Assembly (NCBI GenBank): GCA_900469625.1
Contig: UBXV01000004.1
Coordinates: forward strand, 1-64,000
Direction of reading: 5' to 3'
DNA length: 64,000 nt
Origin: Hyphomicrobiales bacterium
GTDB lineage: Bacteria > Pseudomonadota > Alphaproteobacteria > Rhizobiales > Rhizobiaceae
In this document: positions 8,165 to 17,328 of the stretch, one piece after another
Layout of the letters: the number at the start of each line of letters is the position of its first letter
How positions within the stretch are numbered: the stretch's first letter is position 1
Made by a program: the position numbers and the translations under genes
The notes under the pieces: model-generated
Databases searched by the model: none
Seen by the model: the letters and a program-made list of their open reading frames with translations, nothing else
Told to the model about the DNA's origin: nothing

Positions 8165-9136
8165 GTGAAAGACACACTTATAAGAACCCGCACGATCAAC
8201 ATGAGCATCCTCGATGCGGGTCAAGGCCCGTTGGTTCTCTTCTGCCACGGCTTCCCTGAGACCAAATACGCGTGGCGACACCAGATACACGCACTTGCAC
8301 AAGCTGGATACCGAGCGGTTGCGCCAGATATGAGAGGCTATGGCGGCACCGACGCGCCTGAGCACCTGTATCAATACACAGTCTTTCACGCAGTTGGCGA
8401 CCTTGTGGCCCTACTTGATGCGCTTGGTGAGCACCAGGCTGTCGTCGTCGGCCATGACTGGGGTGCGACCATTGCATGGCAAGCTGCACTGATGCGACCA
8501 GATCGGTTCCGTGCTGTCGTCGCGCTCAGCGTGCCGATGATGGGACAGCCACCTGTGCCACCATCAAAGATTTTCCCGCAGACCGAAGACGCACTTTTCT
8601 ACACGCTGTATCTTCAAAAGCCCAAGCTCGCCGATGAGGAGTTTAGCCGCGATGTGAGCTTGACTCTTCGCAAGATCATGTTCGCAGCAAGTGGGGAAGC
8701 AGGCCGACGTAAGCCGGGCGATGGGGCACCCAATCCATTCGGAATGGTCGCCAAGGGCGCCGGGTTGCTAGCAAGCCTCCCAACCCCCGCCAAGCTGCCG
8801 GAATGGCTACCCAGTCGAGAATTCGACCAACTGATCAGAGCCTTCGAGTTGTCAGGTTTCACCGGAGGACTGAACTACTATCGCAATATTGATCGCAACT
8901 GGGAACTGCAGCAGGCCTTCGTCGGCCAACTGATCCGGGTGCCCGCATTCTTCATGATCGGCGACCGCGATACTGGCCTCGCAATACCCGGCATGGATCA
9001 GATTATCACTGCAATGCCGAACTTGGTTCCTGACTTGCGAGGCTCCCATGTCCTTCAAGACGCGGGTCATTGGCTTCAGCAAGAGCGAGCCAAGGACGTA
9101 TCGGAGTTAACGATCAATTTTCTGGGTGGGCTTTAG
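8165..9136 (+). CDS. Epoxide hydrolase-like alpha/beta hydrolase
   Basis: The sequence shows HGFPE (oxyanion), GHDWGA (Asp nucleophile elbow) and a C-terminal DAGHWLQQE (His), the signature of soluble epoxide hydrolases. The YRNIDRNWE region is a plausible lid. I chose the GTG at 8165 because a perfect AGGAGG lies five bases upstream and because this leaves room for the operator region. An in-frame ATG at 8081 would add a Tat-like leader (MRRRRFLSFSPLVIAV) but has no ribosome site and lies only 18 bases from the palindrome. Divergent from the Rrf2 regulator, its likely controller. Substrate unknown. Confidence 0.84.
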   Translation: MKDTLIRTRTINMSILDAGQGPLVLFCHGFPETKYAWRHQIHALAQAGYRAVAPDMRGYGGTDAPEHLYQYTVFHAVGDLVALLDALGEHQAVVVGHDWGATIAWQAALMRPDRFRAVVALSVPMMGQPPVPPSKIFPQTEDALFYTLYLQKPKLADEEFSRDVSLTLRKIMFAASGEAGRRKPGDGAPNPFGMVAKGAGLLASLPTPAKLPEWLPSREFDQLIRAFELSGFTGGLNYYRNIDRNWELQQAFVGQLIRVPAFFMIGDRDTGLAIPGMDQIITAMPNLVPDLRGSHVLQDAGHWLQQERAKDVSELTINFLGGL

Positions 9137-9331
9137 ATGCCCCGGATCGGATTGCCTCTCGTCTGGCGGAGGCGAGACGAATCCGACCGGCAGCTAGTTG
9201 GTCAGGTTGCGGGTTTCACAAAGTGCGGGACAAGGATTTCAGTAAGTCGCGGACAGCATCGCGACAGATTTAGATCGATTTTCGTGAGCGCCAATCTGGC
9301 ACTTTGCCCTCGTGTTTTTGAGCGAGGAATT

Positions 9332-9775
9332 GATGCCCAGACGGAAGCTAGCGAGACATACCGACGTGTAGGACATCCGATCGATCCTGCGGCTGACGTT
9401 CGAGCAGGATTGTCGATACGCGCCGTTTCCGAGCGGCTGAAGATGAGCAGGACATCGGTTTCGACGTATCTGCTGCGGGCGCGGGAAGGCTGGGCTTGCG
9501 GTCTGTCCTCTTCCACCTGGCCTGGACGAGGACGACGTTCTGGACCAACGACTATTCCGCCGAATGGGGCGACCTCCGCGCGATACCGACGAACCGAATT
9601 GGCCAAAGGTGGCCAGCGAATTGAAGGGCAATGGCGTGACGCTCAATCTGCTATGGCAGGAATACCGGGAAGCCCATCCGGATGGCTATGGCTAAACGTG
9701 GTCTTGCTGCCAGTTTGCCGATCACGAAAGCCGGGCAAAACCCACCTATCGCAGCCGTCATGCTGGTGGCGCTAT
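9332..9775 (+). pseudogene. IS21-family istA transposase remnant
   Basis: The start MPRRKLARHTDV at 9332 and, in shifting frames, GLSIRAVSERLKMSRTSVST, then ELKGNGVTLNLLWQEYREAH, match the N-terminal helix-turn-helix half of IS21 IstA proteins. An in-frame stop follows the D-V, and at least two frameshifts break the gene. The DDE region, the istB gene and the terminal repeats are missing. It ends abruptly at about 9775, where a fragment of a different transposase begins. Confidence 0.75.
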
Positions 9776-10052
9776 GGAATGCGACTACTCAAGACACCAG
9801 CGAGCAGTTCCAGCGTCTCATGGCGGATCACGGCATCACATGCTCGATGAGCCGATCCTTCAATGTCCGGGACAATGCCGGGATGGAAAGTTTCTTCTCA
9901 TCACTCAAAACGGAAGGACTGCTCGCAAAGTCTATTGGACCAGGGAAGATGCTAAGGCAGACCTGTTCGACTACATTGAGCGCTTTTACAATCCGAAGCG
10001 TCGGCATTCGACACTGGGCTATCTCAGCCCGATCCCGGCTATGCCCGCTTGA
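9776..10052 (+). pseudogene. IS3-family orfB transposase C-terminal remnant
   Basis: One frame gives TSEQFQRLMADHGITCSMSR and FFSSLKTE. A second frame, after a one-base shift, gives YIERFYNPKRRHSTLGYLSP, the classic C-terminal end of an IS3 integrase-type OrfB including the final catalytic Glu region. The upstream DDE part is absent and joined directly to the IS21 remnant, so this is a composite scar rather than a working element. Confidence 0.78.
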
Positions 10053-10368
10053 TGTGCAAGCTCCTGTTCTCCAGTGACGGCATCGCTGTATCCGAGACGC
10101 TTATCCGTTTCTCTCCGTTGCTTCACCCTTGGCTCTTCGACAGCTCGTGCGTCGTTTGCGCGAGTTTCGCATTGGCCCCTTGACGTCGCCGCACATATCA
10201 TACAGCCATGAATAATACGTATTACATGTTCGTCGCAATCAAGGAGGCGTTTGACACGGTGGCAACGACCTATGATCAGGTCCGTGCTAATTCGATTGAC
10301 CCAATCATGGATTTGGATTGCACGGAAATTCCGTTCCGCCAGGCCGGCCTTGATACACAACGCGCTGG
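10053..10368. other. Intergenic, no gene recognised
   Basis: About 315 bases between the IS3 remnant and the 3' end of the AraC-type gene. Short open frames on both strands lack ribosome sites and resemble nothing known to me. This stretch may hold the outer end of the IS3 element, but I could not identify an inverted repeat. Confidence 0.4.
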
Positions 10369-11319
10369 TCAGCGCAGCGGTGACGGCCGCGCCCCCAAAT
10401 GACTGGCTGCAAGCCCGTCCGCGAGCGCCAACGCCTGTTCGGGTTCGTCCAGCTTCATCAAGCCACCATCCCGACTCTGGCGGACTCTATTCAAATGATC
10501 GCGTGGACTGAGACCCAGCGTTCGCTTGAACATACGGGAGAAGTAATAGGGGTCGGAATAGCCGACTTCAGTGGCGGCCGCGGCCACAGAGAGGCCAGCC
10601 TCAAGGAAATGCATGGCGCGCTCCATGCGTTTCAGTTCCTGGTATTTTCGCGGTGTGCGGCTCACACGCTTTTGAAACTCGCGGAGGAAATAGTCGCGGT
10701 TGTACGGCGAGGCATCGACTGCCCGGGACGCAATTTCAGGGTCGAGCGGGTTGGCGGATATCATTGTGGCGGCCTTCATCACGGCAAGGGCGATCGCATC
10801 GGCGCCTTCCGGCAGATAGGTGGCATGGTCTCGCCAACCGATGAAGGCGTCCTCGATGAAGGCAATGAGCAACACCATGAAGAGATGATGCTGGCCTAGC
10901 GTAACGGAGGAGGGGGGAGCACTTTGGCGATAATGACGCACCAACGGTTCGAGAAGCGGCCAACGTGTCAGTCGCAGTTTCAGTTGCAGGTCCATTTGCG
11001 CGATCAGATCATGGCGCCCATAGATATCGAGCGTGAAGTGCTGGGCGACACCGAGATAGGTCTCCCGCCCCTCATTCCAGCCAACGAAGCGCTGACCGCG
11101 AGAAATCAGCATCGCATCACCCGGCTCCATGATCACCCGCTCGCCGTCGATCAGGTATTGCCCGCACCCATCGAGGCAGATCACGAGATCATCGACCTCA
11201 TTGGATTTGTCGATCCGCCAGGTGTGCGAGTGCTCCATGCGGATTGCTGCGCGCGTCAAATTGAGAGTGAGTGCTGCAGGTGGAATCGCGGAGAGAATTC
11301 CACCTTCAATTTCGTCCAT
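10369..11319 (-). CDS. AraC-family regulator of the adjacent pectin-oligomer operon
   Basis: The ATG at 11319 follows GAGGAAAAAG, giving 316 residues. The N-terminal half is cupin-like (GERVIMEPGDAMLISRGQ), suited to sugar sensing. The C-terminal 100 residues carry the double HTH of AraC proteins: FLREFQKRVSRTPRKYQELK and the second helix set GYSDPYYFSRMFKRTLGLSP. It is divergent from the ABC transporter operon starting at 11531. A 19-base palindrome lies between them at 11373-11391. It most likely activates uptake and hydrolysis of pectic oligosaccharides, by position. Confidence 0.88.
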   Translation of the reverse strand: MDEIEGGILSAIPPAALTLNLTRAAIRMEHSHTWRIDKSNEVDDLVICLDGCGQYLIDGERVIMEPGDAMLISRGQRFVGWNEGRETYLGVAQHFTLDIYGRHDLIAQMDLQLKLRLTRWPLLEPLVRHYRQSAPPSSVTLGQHHLFMVLLIAFIEDAFIGWRDHATYLPEGADAIALAVMKAATMISANPLDPEIASRAVDASPYNRDYFLREFQKRVSRTPRKYQELKRMERAMHFLEAGLSVAAAATEVGYSDPYYFSRMFKRTLGLSPRDHLNRVRQSRDGGLMKLDEPEQALALADGLAASHLGARPSPLR

Positions 11320-11372
11320 CTTTTTCCTCGCCTTTGTGAATTCATTCTGCAGGACGGATGGGCGATTGTCAT

Positions 11373-11391
11373 CGCATAAATCGCTTATGCG
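11373..11391. promoter_or_regulatory. Perfect palindrome, candidate operator
   Basis: CGCATAA-atcgc-TTATGCG is a perfect 7+7 inverted repeat with a 5-base spacer, between the AraC-type gene and the transporter operon. AraC proteins more often use direct repeats, so a second regulator (for example of the GntR or LacI type) encoded elsewhere is possible. Confidence 0.5.
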
Positions 11392-11530
11392 CACCGTATC
11401 GCCAGGGAGGAGAGATCGGTCGCAGGGAAAAGGGGAGAGATCCCGTGTTCTCTGTACCGATCCGGGAGCATAATTTGTACGAAACTGTATCTATGAGAGC
11501 TGCGCTTCCGTGCCGTCCGGGAGGAAGGGG

Positions 11531-12412
11531 ATGAAAGGGCAGCGGCTTCTCGGGCTCGGCTATCTCGCGCCATACATCATCGGGCTACTGATTTTCACAG
11601 CCATTCCGTTCGTTGGCTCGTTCTACCTGAGCTTCACGCGCTACGACCTGATGAGCGAGCCGCGCTGGACGGGGCTTGCCAACTATGAACGGCTTTTTAC
11701 TAGAGACCGCACCTTCATCAAATCCTTGAACGTGACGCTGCTCTACGTGTTCGTGACCGTACCGCTGAAGCTTGCCTTCGCACTTTTCATCGCTGCGATC
11801 CTGAATTACCGGTTGAAATTCATTGGCCTATTCCGCACAGCTTTCTATGTGCCATCGATCCTGGGAGGTTCGATCGCGATCGCCGTACTTTGGCGCTATG
11901 TCTTTGCCTCAGAGGGGCTTGCGAACATGGCGCTCGCGACGCTCGGGCTCGCGCCGGTCGACTGGTTCGGCGATCCGACGAACGCGCTCTTCACCATTAC
12001 GCTGCTGCGCTGCTGGCAGTTTGGCTCCGCCATGGTGATTTTCCTGGCAGCGCTGCAATCCATCGACAAGTCGCTCTATGAGGCAGCCGCCATCGACGGC
12101 GCTGGCAAGGTGCGGACCTTCTTCTGGATTACGCTTCCGCTGCTGACCCCGGTCATTTTCTTCAACCTCATCATGCAGATGGTTCAGGCATTCCAGGAAT
12201 TCAACGGCCCCTACATCATCACCCAGGGCGGCCCGCTGAAGGCAACCTACCTGCTGCCTCTCTATATCTATGACGAGGCGTTCAAGAAATTCAACATGGG
12301 CTACGCCTCGTCCATTGCCTGGGTTCTCTTCACCATCATCACCGTGCTGACCCTCTTAGCCTTCTGGTCCTCGAAAAAGTGGGTCTACTACGCCGGCGAC
12401 AAGAGGAACTGA
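11531..12412 (+). CDS. ABC sugar transporter permease, TogM-like
   Basis: The ATG at 11531 sits behind GGAGGAAGGGG; a GTG or ATG slightly upstream is less well placed. The 293-residue protein has about six membrane helices. The cytoplasmic EAA loop reads YEAAAIDGAGKVRTFFWITL, the site that docks the ATPase. It is the MalF/UgpA-type member of a carbohydrate ABC importer and is followed after three bases by the second permease. The downstream GH28 and GH105 genes point to oligogalacturonide or rhamnogalacturonide as substrate. Confidence 0.92.
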   Translation: MKGQRLLGLGYLAPYIIGLLIFTAIPFVGSFYLSFTRYDLMSEPRWTGLANYERLFTRDRTFIKSLNVTLLYVFVTVPLKLAFALFIAAILNYRLKFIGLFRTAFYVPSILGGSIAIAVLWRYVFASEGLANMALATLGLAPVDWFGDPTNALFTITLLRCWQFGSAMVIFLAALQSIDKSLYEAAAIDGAGKVRTFFWITLPLLTPVIFFNLIMQMVQAFQEFNGPYIITQGGPLKATYLLPLYIYDEAFKKFNMGYASSIAWVLFTIITVLTLLAFWSSKKWVYYAGDKRN

Positions 12413-12415
12413 TCC

Positions 12416-13300
12416 ATGGCAGATCTTCAAACGCTCAACGACCGCCATGCCACACGCCGCGCAAGGCTCAGCCTGATCTCAACGACAATTCGTTACGTCC
12501 TGCTCTTCACGGTTGGCTTCGTGATGCTCTATCCGCTGATCTGGCTGGTCGGCGCAAGTTTCAAGACAAACTCGGAGATTTTCGCTGGCGCGGGTTTCCT
12601 GCCCGAGAACCCGACAGCCGATGGCTATGTCAAGGGCTGGCAGACGTCGACGCCCTATACGTTCGGCCGCTTCTTCTGGAATTCGTTTCTGATCATCCTA
12701 CCGAAGGTGATCGGCACGGCCATTTCCTGCACCATGGCTGCCTATGCCTTCGCGCGGTTCGATTTCCCGTTCAAAAAGGTGCTCTTCGCATCGGTGATCG
12801 CGATCCTGCTTTTGCCGAACGTCGTGACGCGCATCCCGCAATACATCCTGTTTCGTGATCTCGGCTGGCTCGACAGCTTCCTGCCGCTCTGGGTGCCCTC
12901 GGCCTTTGCGGGTGACGCGTTCTTCGTTTTCATGCTGGTCCAGTTCCTGCGCTCGCTGCCGTCAGACATGGAAGAGGCGGCGCGCGTAGACGGGGCCAAC
13001 AGCCTCCAGACACTCGTCTACATTGTCGTCCCAATGCTGGCGCCCGCGCTGATCTCTGTCTGCCTGTTCCAGTTCATGTGGACCATGAACGACTTTCTCG
13101 GGCCGCTGATATACCTGTCGTCGGTCGACAAATACCCGGTGAGCCTGGCCCTCAAACTCTCCATCGACACGACGGAAGCTTTCGAATGGAACCGCATTCT
13201 CGCAATGTCGGTGCTGACCATCACGCCCGCTCTCGTCGTGTTCTTCGCTGCGCAACGATACTTCATTGAAGGGATCTCCTCCGGGGGAGTCAAAGGCTGA
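12416..13300 (+). CDS. ABC sugar transporter permease, TogN-like
   Basis: A 294-residue MalG/UgpE-type permease with a long cytoplasmic N-terminus, about six helices and the EAA loop EEAARVDGANSLQTLVYIVV. Its start is three bases after the previous stop and its end is two bases before the ATPase start, so the transport genes form a tight operon. Together the two permeases form the transmembrane channel of a CUT1-type importer. Confidence 0.92.
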   Translation: MADLQTLNDRHATRRARLSLISTTIRYVLLFTVGFVMLYPLIWLVGASFKTNSEIFAGAGFLPENPTADGYVKGWQTSTPYTFGRFFWNSFLIILPKVIGTAISCTMAAYAFARFDFPFKKVLFASVIAILLLPNVVTRIPQYILFRDLGWLDSFLPLWVPSAFAGDAFFVFMLVQFLRSLPSDMEEAARVDGANSLQTLVYIVVPMLAPALISVCLFQFMWTMNDFLGPLIYLSSVDKYPVSLALKLSIDTTEAFEWNRILAMSVLTITPALVVFFAAQRYFIEGISSGGVKG

Positions 13301-13302
13301 CC

Positions 13303-14397
13303 ATGGCAAAGGTTCAACTGAAAGACCTAGAAAAGATTTACGGCGGCGCGTTCAAGGCGGTCCACGGCATCAACCTCGATATCGAGGATGGCGAGTTCAT
13401 GGTATTCGTTGGCCCGTCGGGCTGCGCCAAGTCCACCACGTTGCGCATGGTGGCGGGGCTTGAGGAAATCTCGGGCGGCGAGATCGTGATCGGCGAGCAG
13501 CGCGTCAACGATCTGCCTCCCGGCAAACGCTCGATCGCGATGGTGTTCCAGAACTATGCACTCTATCCCCACATGAAGGTGCGTGGCAACCTCGCCTTCG
13601 GATTGAAGATTGCCGGCAAGCCGAAGGCCGAGATCGAGGCCGCCATCACACATGTGGCCAGAATCCTTGAGATCGAGCCGCTGCTCGACCGCCTGCCGAA
13701 ACAGCTCTCCGGTGGCCAGGCGCAGCGCGTGGCACTCGGGCGCGCCCTCATCAAGAAGCCGGGCGTCTTCCTGTTCGACGAGCCGCTTTCCAATCTCGAC
13801 GCCAAGCTGCGTGCCTCGATGCGGGTGCGCATCACCGACCTGCACCGCCAGTTAAAAGCCGAAGGTCTGTCCTCGACGGTCATATACGTCACGCACGACC
13901 AGACGGAGGCCATGACCATGGGCGACCGGATCTGCGTCATGCAGGCTGGGCGCATAATGCAGGTGGCGACACCGAAGGAGCTCTATAATCGTCCGGCAAA
14001 CCTGTTTGTCGCCGGCTTCATCGGCAGCCCCGAGATGAACCTCGTTGACGCGACTTTCGAAGGAAGCGAACTGCGGATCGGCAGCCAGCGCCTGGAACTC
14101 GGCACCAATCTCGAACGCAGACTTTCGGCCCGACCTTCCGAGGCTGTGCTCGGCATGCGCCCGCAGCATCTTTCGCTCTCAGCCGACGGGCGGGGTCTCT
14201 CGGCGCGGCTCACCAATGCCGAGTTCATGGGGCACGAGGTCTATCTTCATGCTGATCTCGAAGGGCGAAAGCTGGTGAGTGTCGTGGGTGCTGCCGAGTT
14301 CGAGGCGCTTGGGCGATCGGACGTGATCTGCCTGCGTCCCGATCCTGCGCACCTGCATCTATTCGACAAGACCGACGGCCGGAACGTCTCGCTGTGA
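13303..14397 (+). CDS. ABC sugar transporter ATPase, TogA/UgpC-like
   Basis: A 364-residue ATPase. The Walker A motif reads GPSGCAKST, with Ala in the place usually held by Gly before the Lys. The Q-loop is VFQNYALYP, the signature LSGGQAQRVALGRAL, Walker B VFLFDEPLSNLD and the H-loop VTHDQ. The C-terminal 120 residues are the TOBE/OB regulatory domain of MalK-type proteins. The Gly-to-Ala change keeps the phosphate-binding Lys and Ser, and I recall it in other alphaproteobacterial CUT1 ATPases, so activity is expected. Confidence 0.93.
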   Translation: MAKVQLKDLEKIYGGAFKAVHGINLDIEDGEFMVFVGPSGCAKSTTLRMVAGLEEISGGEIVIGEQRVNDLPPGKRSIAMVFQNYALYPHMKVRGNLAFGLKIAGKPKAEIEAAITHVARILEIEPLLDRLPKQLSGGQAQRVALGRALIKKPGVFLFDEPLSNLDAKLRASMRVRITDLHRQLKAEGLSSTVIYVTHDQTEAMTMGDRICVMQAGRIMQVATPKELYNRPANLFVAGFIGSPEMNLVDATFEGSELRIGSQRLELGTNLERRLSARPSEAVLGMRPQHLSLSADGRGLSARLTNAEFMGHEVYLHADLEGRKLVSVVGAAEFEALGRSDVICLRPDPAHLHLFDKTDGRNVSL

Positions 14398-14437
14398 GGA
14401 GGCAGCGTTTGGCCCAAATCCAAGGAGGAGAAGTCCT

Positions 14438-15703
14438 ATGACGATGAAGAGAATGATTACAGCACTGGCCAGCGTTGCTTATGGCGCCCTGGCACTTGGA
14501 ACCGTAGCTCACGCCGGTGAATTGCGTATGTCCTGGTGGGGCGGCGAGAGCCGACACGTCGCCACCCAGAAGGCGATCGCCGCGTGCGGCGAGAAATACG
14601 GTCACACCGTCAAGGGCGAGTTCACCGGCTTTGACGGCTATCTTGAAAAGCTGACGACCCAGATGGCCGGCAAGACCGAAGCCGACATCGTCCAGGTCAA
14701 CTGGCCCTGGCTGCCGCTGTTCTCGAAAAATGGCGACGGTTTCGCCGATCTTCGCAACCTCAAGGCAATCGATCTTTCCAACTGGAGCGAGGCGGATCTG
14801 TCGGCCGGGTCGATGAACAGCGTATTGCAGGGGCTCTCCGTTTCGACGACAGGCCGCGTCTTCTTCTTCAACGCTACTACCTTCGAAAAGGCGGGCGTCG
14901 CCATACCGAAGAGCTGGGACGAGTTCTTCTCCGCCACGGCGACGATCAAGGAAAAGCTCGGCAAGGACTACTACACCTTTAACGCCGTCAAGGAGACGGC
15001 GCAGCTGTTGACGACCCTGGCCGTCGTCCAGAAGACCGGCAAGGATCTTGTCGACCCAGCGACCAATCGCGTCGCCTGGACGCCTGAGGAACTCGCAGAA
15101 GGCATTTCGTTCCTCGGCAAACTGGTCGAGACCGGTGCGATCCGATCGCAGAAGGAAGAGGCTGCCGATGGCAACGTCAATCTGTTCGAGAAGCCGGCCT
15201 GGGCCGGCGGCAAGATCGCCGGTTCCTACGAGTGGGATTCGACCTATTCGAAATATGCTGATCCGTTGAAGGACGGCCAGGTGCTGAAGCCCGTGTCGAT
15301 GCTGAAGCTGCCGGATGCGGTGACTGAAGGCGTTTATCGCAAGCCCTCGATGGTCTTTTCAATCTCGAAGAATTCCAAGGACCCAGAAGCGGCGGCTCAG
15401 ATCGTCAATTGCCTGCTCAATGAACCCGAGGGCATCGATGCGCTTGGAACGTCGCGCGGATTGCCGGCGTCGAAGGCGGCCGCAGCTCGCCTTGGCGATA
15501 AGGGAGAGCCAGAAGTGCGTGCCGCAAACGCTATCGTCATTGCTGCGAGCGGCCCGGCCGTCTCTCCGTTCAACGAGCACCCGGAAGTGCGCGCAGCCTT
15601 CATCGATACGCTGGAAGAATTCGCCTACGGCCAGCTGAAGGCGGATGAGGCAGCCGCACAGATCATCGATACGGTGAACGACGTGCTGGCCGAGTTCGAT
15701 TGA
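14438..15703 (+). CDS. Periplasmic oligosaccharide-binding protein, TogB-like
   Basis: A 421-residue family 1 extracellular solute-binding protein. The N-terminal signal peptide (MTMKRMITALASVAYGALAL to about A-H-A) is followed by the first beta strand LRMSWWGGESRH. The ribosome site is AAGGAGGAG. It follows the ATPase by 40 bases, completing a four-gene importer. Aromatic residues around NWPWLP and YEWDSTY are plausible sugar-stacking positions. TogB identity is inferred from the GH28/GH105 neighbours, not from a diagnostic motif. Confidence 0.9.
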   Translation: MTMKRMITALASVAYGALALGTVAHAGELRMSWWGGESRHVATQKAIAACGEKYGHTVKGEFTGFDGYLEKLTTQMAGKTEADIVQVNWPWLPLFSKNGDGFADLRNLKAIDLSNWSEADLSAGSMNSVLQGLSVSTTGRVFFFNATTFEKAGVAIPKSWDEFFSATATIKEKLGKDYYTFNAVKETAQLLTTLAVVQKTGKDLVDPATNRVAWTPEELAEGISFLGKLVETGAIRSQKEEAADGNVNLFEKPAWAGGKIAGSYEWDSTYSKYADPLKDGQVLKPVSMLKLPDAVTEGVYRKPSMVFSISKNSKDPEAAAQIVNCLLNEPEGIDALGTSRGLPASKAAAARLGDKGEPEVRAANAIVIAASGPAVSPFNEHPEVRAAFIDTLEEFAYGQLKADEAAAQIIDTVNDVLAEFD

Positions 15704-15774
15704 TGTCAGGCTTCCCGTCGCGGTTTTTCGCGGCGGGCTCTCCCTTCACTGGATAAAGACGAGAGAAAGCAAGC

Positions 15775-17328
15775 ATGATCCGACCGTCCATCATCGCGCT
15801 GTCGGCGCGCACGGCAGCTCTTTGCCTGCCTCAAGCCGGAGCGCTTTATCGCCTGGCCGAGCGAGCGCGCTGGCAGCTCTCCTCGTTGGCCGGCGGTGCC
15901 GAAACGCGAGAAGGCGTGACGTCGACCGTGGTCAGTCTTCTGTATGACCTTCAGCCCAGTTGCCGCTACCGGTTCGAGGTCGAAGGATTGCAACCGCTGG
16001 AGTTCGAAACGGCAGCTTGTGCCGGTCTCGTCGACGCCACCGAGTTCGGGCTGGTGCCAGGTGTCCGTCACGACGACCTCGAGGGTGCGCGCGCCAACGC
16101 TGTCGCTGTGGCGAATGCAATCGATGCCGTGCCCGTCGGCGGTACGCTACGTCTACCGACCGGCGTCTGGACCGCTTATCCGGTGCGACTCAAGAGTGGC
16201 ATGACCCTCAATCTCTGCAGAGGAGCGATCCTCCAGGCACCTTCAGGCCGAACGGACTGGCCTATTCTTGCGGCCCGCGACGCGGCAGGCAGGATGCTTG
16301 GCAGCTGGGAGGGTCTGCCTGCTGCCTGTTTTGCCGCACCGATCCATGCCGTCGGCGCTGAAAATCTGGTGATCGAAGGCGAAGGCACGCTCGATGGTTC
16401 GGGTGAAAAGGGGGATTGGTGGGCGTGGCCCAAGGAGACACGCGATGGCGCGCGTCGCCCGCGGGGCCTCCACCTCATTTCGTGCACCGACATAAAGCTG
16501 CTCGGTTTTACCATCCGCAACGCTCCGTCGTGGACGATCCACCCGCAAGGCTGCAATCGGCTTCTCGCTGCAGGTCTCACAGTTATGGCTCCGCCCGATA
16601 GCCCGAACACCGACGGTTTCAACCCCGAAAGCTGCCGGGAGGTGACGATTACCGGCGTGCGCTTTTCCGTTGGCGACGATTGCATCGCGATCAAGGCCGG
16701 GAAGCGGGGGGCGAACGGCGAAGACGATCACCTGGAAGAGACCCGCGGCGTGCGTATCACCCATTGCCTGATGGAGCATGGTCATGGCGGCCTCGTCATC
16801 GGTTCGGAGATGTCGGGCGGCGTACACAGTGTTGCAGTCGAGGATTGCCAGATGGTGGGAACGGATCGCGGCCTGCGCCTGAAGACGCGACGAGGCCGCG
16901 GAGGATCAATTACCGACATCTCCATGCGCCGCGTTCTTATGGATCGGGTCGAGACGGCGCTGTCGGCCAACGCGCACTACCACTGCGATGCGGACGGCCA
17001 CGCCGAATGGGTGCAATCACGCCAATCCGCCCCGATCGGTATGCAAACCCCCATTATCGACGGCGTCACCGTCGAGGATGTCGAAATACGCAACCTTTCG
17101 CACGCCGGAGGTGCTTTTCTCGGGTTGCCGGAAGCACCGATCCGAAACATTAAAATCAGGCGCCTGAACATTTCTTCCTATCGCGCCGACGCGACCGCTG
17201 CACCTCCGATCATGGCCGACAGGATCAGACCGATGCGGCACGAAACGATCGTCGCCGAGTTCGCCGACGTCGACTGCGATGAGCCTGCGCTCGTAAGCAG
17301 CGCGCCGATCTCCGTTTCCCTTAAATGA
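15775..17328 (+). CDS. GH28 polygalacturonase-family hydrolase, no signal peptide
   Basis: The 517-residue protein has an N-terminal all-beta segment of about 75 residues (fibronectin-III-like, as in exo-polygalacturonases). A right-handed beta-helix follows with the GH28 motifs: NTDGF (about 278), [11 protein letters not shown] (catalytic Asp pair, about 301), HGHGG (about 335) and [10 protein letters not shown]. No signal peptide is visible, so it probably acts in the cytoplasm on oligomers brought in by the upstream ABC importer, most likely releasing monomers from galacturonan or rhamnogalacturonan fragments. Its stop overlaps the next gene by four bases. Confidence 0.9.
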   Translation: MIRPSIIALSARTAALCLPQAGALYRLAERARWQLSSLAGGAETREGVTSTVVSLLYDLQPSCRYRFEVEGLQPLEFETAACAGLVDATEFGLVPGVRHDDLEGARANAVAVANAIDAVPVGGTLRLPTGVWTAYPVRLKSGMTLNLCRGAILQAPSGRTDWPILAARDAAGRMLGSWEGLPAACFAAPIHAVGAENLVIEGEGTLDGSGEKGDWWAWPKETRDGARRPRGLHLISCTDIKLLGFTIRNAPSWTIHPQGCNRLLAAGLTVMAPPDSPNTDGFNPESCREVTITGVRFSVGDDCIAIKAGKRGANGEDDHLEETRGVRITHCLMEHGHGGLVIGSEMSGGVHSVAVEDCQMVGTDRGLRLKTRRGRGGSITDISMRRVLMDRVETALSANAHYHCDADGHAEWVQSRQSAPIGMQTPIIDGVTVEDVEIRNLSHAGGAFLGLPEAPIRNIKIRRLNISSYRADATAAPPIMADRIRPMRHETIVAEFADVDCDEPALVSSAPISVSLK

